A DNA stretch of 14,260 nt from positions 1-14,260 of the forward strand of contig JAZQNP010000002.1 in assembly GCA_045627405.1 (NCBI GenBank), written 5' to 3'. The stretch is from Firm-04 sp045627405. Lineage in GTDB: Bacteria; Bacillota; Clostridia; Oscillospirales; Ruminococcaceae. The number at the start of each line of letters is the position of its first letter. Position 1 is the first letter of the stretch. Shown here in pieces: positions 12,671-14,260 of the stretch. The notes under the pieces were generated by a model. That model was not told the DNA's origin, did no database searches, and saw only the letters and a program-made list of their open reading frames with translations. A program made the position numbers and the translations under genes.

Positions 12671-12699
12671 ATTGTAACACACTTTTCGAAAAAAGTCAA
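12671..12699 (-). promoter_or_regulatory. Promoter of the xis-int operon
   Basis: Minus-strand -35 TTGACT (12694-12699), 17-nt spacer, -10 TACAAT (12671-12676); transcription start expected near 12664. Confidence 0.8.
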
Positions 12700-12754
12700 T
12701 AGATCTCGCAAAAAAACTTCAAATTTTTTCAAACTCATTTTTCTGAGGTGAATT

Positions 12755-13456
12755 ATGGATAAAAGAGATTTCCAGCAAGCGATTGTTCCGGTTCAAGATA
12801 TTCAGAACGAAACCGGCAGAAAAATCCGTAGATTACGGACGCATCGTCAAATCCCCGCGAAGGTATTAGGAAAGCCATATCGCATTTCAGAGGCATCTAT
12901 GCTTCAGTACGAACTAGGCATCCGAAGTGTGAGCGAAGAGAAACTGAAAAATATTGCCTCTGCACTCGGTGCAAGGCCAAGCGTTCTTCGTTCAAGACAC
13001 CTTGCTGGTATCGAGGATGCGATGCAAGTACTATTTGAACTGGCAGATCTCTTTGAATTGGAACCTAGTCTGCAAGACGGGCAAGTAGTTTTGTCCGCGC
13101 CTTTTTCTGATCTGAACAAGTATCTGAAAGAATGGGCGGAACAATACCAAAAATATAAAGACGGAGAGCTTACAGAAGAACAATATCAGGAATGGAAGGA
13201 TTATTTTCCGTTTTCTTTGGTTCACTTTCCGGAACCATATGCTGCTATGAGCGAGATAGGCGAATATGTTGATTGCGATAAGATTGATGTAAATATGGAT
13301 GCATTTTATAATGCACAGGATGATCCGGTGCTTCATAAGCATGAGGATCGAAAGCATTTTGATGTCCCGTCATCTGAACTTGTAAGTGTCGATTTTACAG
13401 CAACAAGCGATTCTGACCCAACTGGATCAAATAATGATGATACTGATTCTTTATAA
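12755..13456 (+). CDS. XRE-family repressor-like protein
   Basis: The 233-residue protein has an XRE/Cro-type helix-turn-helix at about residues 20-78 (GRKIRRLRTHRQIPAKVLG...ISEASMLQYELGIRSVSEEKLKNIASALGARPSVL). A middle part rich in acidic and aromatic residues follows (FELADLFELEPSL...LKEWAEQYQKYKDGELTEEQYQEWKDYFPF), and then a polar Asp/Ser-rich tail. No peptidase or inducer-binding domain is recognised. The first HTH helices are more basic and divergent than usual. The ATG at 12755 stands 5-6 nt behind GAGGTG. It is divergent from xis-int with the operator between them, the standard layout for a repressor that keeps an integrated element silent. The gene is visibly richer in A+T than the core genes to the left, in line with a foreign origin. 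Target is inferred from position. Confidence 0.8.
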   Translation: MDKRDFQQAIVPVQDIQNETGRKIRRLRTHRQIPAKVLGKPYRISEASMLQYELGIRSVSEEKLKNIASALGARPSVLRSRHLAGIEDAMQVLFELADLFELEPSLQDGQVVLSAPFSDLNKYLKEWAEQYQKYKDGELTEEQYQEWKDYFPFSLVHFPEPYAAMSEIGEYVDCDKIDVNMDAFYNAQDDPVLHKHEDRKHFDVPSSELVSVDFTATSDSDPTGSNNDDTDSL

Positions 13457-13463
13457 TATAGTA

Positions 13464-13494
13464 GAACCGGCAGCGCATTAAGTACTGCCGGTTC
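13464..13494 (+). terminator. Hairpin behind the repressor gene
   Basis: A perfect 10-bp stem GAACCGGCAG (13464-13473) / CTGCCGGTTC (13485-13494) with an 11-nt loop starts 8 nt behind the stop codon. No T tract follows (AGTTGC), so termination may be partial. It separates the control module from the cargo promoter. Confidence 0.55.
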
Positions 13495-13552
13495 AGTTGC
13501 ACCTCAAGAAATGTCACATTCACCACATGACAAAATTATTTTTGAAAACCTC

Positions 13553-13581
13553 TTGACATTTGGCGCGAGATATGCTATACT
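13553..13581 (+). promoter_or_regulatory. Promoter of the hsdS-hsdM-like cargo
   Basis: -35 TTGACA (13553-13558, perfect), 17-nt spacer, -10 TATACT (13576-13581). Start expected near 13588, which excludes the in-frame ATG at 13511 as the start of the next gene. Confidence 0.85.
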
Positions 13582-13633
13582 GCAATCAAGAAATCACATC
13601 TCACCCATGACAGAATTCTTATCGGAGGCGCTT

Positions 13634-14206
13634 ATGCAACTAAAACAATTCGCAGATGTTCGCTCCGGCTTGGTTGTCACGCGAAAACAAGCACTGAAGC
13701 CGGAAGAAACAGCCTGCACCTATCAACTGCTGAATCTGAAAGCAGTAACTGACAGCGGCGGCATAGATCAAACCGCCTTGCTGCCATTTCATGCAAGCGA
13801 GACACTTGCTGATCACTATTTTACGCATATTGGCGACATTATCGTCCGGATATCAGAACCGTATACCGCTGTGTGCATCACGGAGGACACTGCCGGACTG
13901 CTGGTTCCGTCACATTTTGTGATCGTGCGGACTGCGCCGGACAAAGCCTTGCCGGAATATGTCGCATGGTATCTGAACCGTGACCGGAAACGAAAAGCAT
14001 TTCGATTGAGCTGTGCCGGTACGCTACTGCAAATAAAGCCCAGCACCGTCGCAGAGATTGAAATACGGCTGCCTGACATGGAAAAGCAGCGGCAGATTGT
14101 CAAACTGAATCAGCTGGCGCAGGCAGAGCTTGCCCTGATGGAAAAGCAGCTCGCATATAAGCAGCTGTACTATAAGAATCTGATTGAAAAAGTCAATAGA
14201 ATGTGA
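13634..14206 (+). CDS. Half-size type I restriction-modification specificity subunit (HsdS-like)
   Basis: S subunits give type I methyltransferase/restriction complexes their DNA target. Classical ones have two target-recognition domains (TRD) and about 400 residues. This one has 190 residues: one TRD (about 1-145) and one C-terminal helix (about 149-188) of the coiled-coil spacer type. Visible are LKQFADVRSGL at the start, IGDIIVRISEPYTAVCI (about 66-82), EYVAWYLN (108-115), and SCAGTLLQIKPSTVAEIEIRLPDMEKQRQIVKL (about 126-158), the usual end of a TRD leading into the spacer helix. The ATG at 13634 stands 5 nt behind GGAGG. HsdM-like coding follows 10 nt on. It is probably a genuine half-S that works as a dimer rather than a fragment, because promoter, ribosome site, start and stop are all intact; that is inference. 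Confidence 0.8.
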   Translation: MQLKQFADVRSGLVVTRKQALKPEETACTYQLLNLKAVTDSGGIDQTALLPFHASETLADHYFTHIGDIIVRISEPYTAVCITEDTAGLLVPSHFVIVRTAPDKALPEYVAWYLNRDRKRKAFRLSCAGTLLQIKPSTVAEIEIRLPDMEKQRQIVKLNQLAQAELALMEKQLAYKQLYYKNLIEKVNRM

Positions 14207-14216
14207 GGTAATGAAA

Positions 14217-14260
14217 ATGACTACCAGAAATGATATCGAGCGCGTACTTTGGAGCGCATG
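14217..14260 (+). CDS. HsdM-like DNA methyltransferase, first codons only
   Basis: Only 14 full codons are in the window: MTTRNDIERVLWSA. The spacing of a short charged stretch before LW-x-A is like the N-terminal helical domain of type I M subunits (LWxAADxLR). The ATG at 14217 stands 8 nt behind GAGG; an in-frame ATG at 14211 is only 2 nt from it. It follows the half-S stop by 10 nt, so they are one operon. The call rests largely on context. Confidence 0.5.
   Translation, partial: MTTRNDIERVLWSA

Noticed and set aside
13512..13532. Inverted repeat TGTCA/TGACA upstream of the cargo promoter
   Set aside because: Arms of only 5 nt with an 11-nt gap; too weak to call an operator.
13511..13633. 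N-terminal extension of the HsdS-like protein from ATG 13511
   Set aside because: This stretch contains the promoter TTGACA-17-TATACT; ATG 13634 has a clear GGAGG.

Overview
The window reads as a chromosomal segment of a Firmicutes (Clostridia) bacterium, probably an Oscillospiraceae/Ruminococcus-like gut anaerobe. The basis is G+C around or slightly above one half by eye, strong purine-rich Shine-Dalgarno sites, vegetative promoters of TTGACA-17-TATAAT type, a FeoB-associated-type cysteine-rich membrane protein, a SipW-like membrane protein, and an alaS-acetyltransferase-HIT-comEC gene order. The taxonomic call is inference; no 16S rRNA is present.

Left, core part (1-4766). A cysteine desulfurase runs in from the left edge and ends at a GC-rich terminator. 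The same hairpin appears to end a short, structured, apparently non-coding transcript on the minus strand (about 811 to 636) with its own promoter. Next is a minus-strand small membrane protein joining a FeoB-associated-type cysteine-rich anchor to an HMA metal-binding domain. Its promoter has a DtxR-like sequence upstream. Enolase follows on the plus strand. Behind it lie a decayed tRNA copy and an intact tRNA-Thr(CGT), both on the minus strand, each followed by its own terminator hairpin, which looks like a tandem duplication. A plus-strand gene then encodes a catalytically dead-looking signal-peptidase-like membrane protein with a long cytoplasmic coiled-coil tail. A 14-codon leader ORF ends in an A8 run that overlaps the start of this gene.

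Middle (4779-10500). This is one minus-strand operon, read alaS, GNAT acetyltransferase, HIT hydrolase, comEC, with spacings of 28, -20 and 19 nt. It is driven by a near-consensus promoter at 10472-10500.

Right, accessory part (about 10624 to the end). A strong plus-strand promoter leads into a tRNA-Arg(CCT) gene that is cut just after its anticodon loop, followed 40 nt later by a complete tRNA-Arg(CCT) with a different body. Then come a repeat- and hairpin-rich stretch, a tyrosine integrase and an excisionase-like protein (minus strand, overlapping), a promoter with a palindromic operator, a divergent XRE-type repressor, and finally a promoter, a half-size type I specificity subunit and the first codons of an HsdM-like methyltransferase. 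The simplest reading is a site-specific element inserted into the anticodon region of a host tRNA-Arg. It carries its own replacement tRNA, an integration/control module and a restriction-modification-like cargo that continues past the right edge. The distal attachment site is not in the window.
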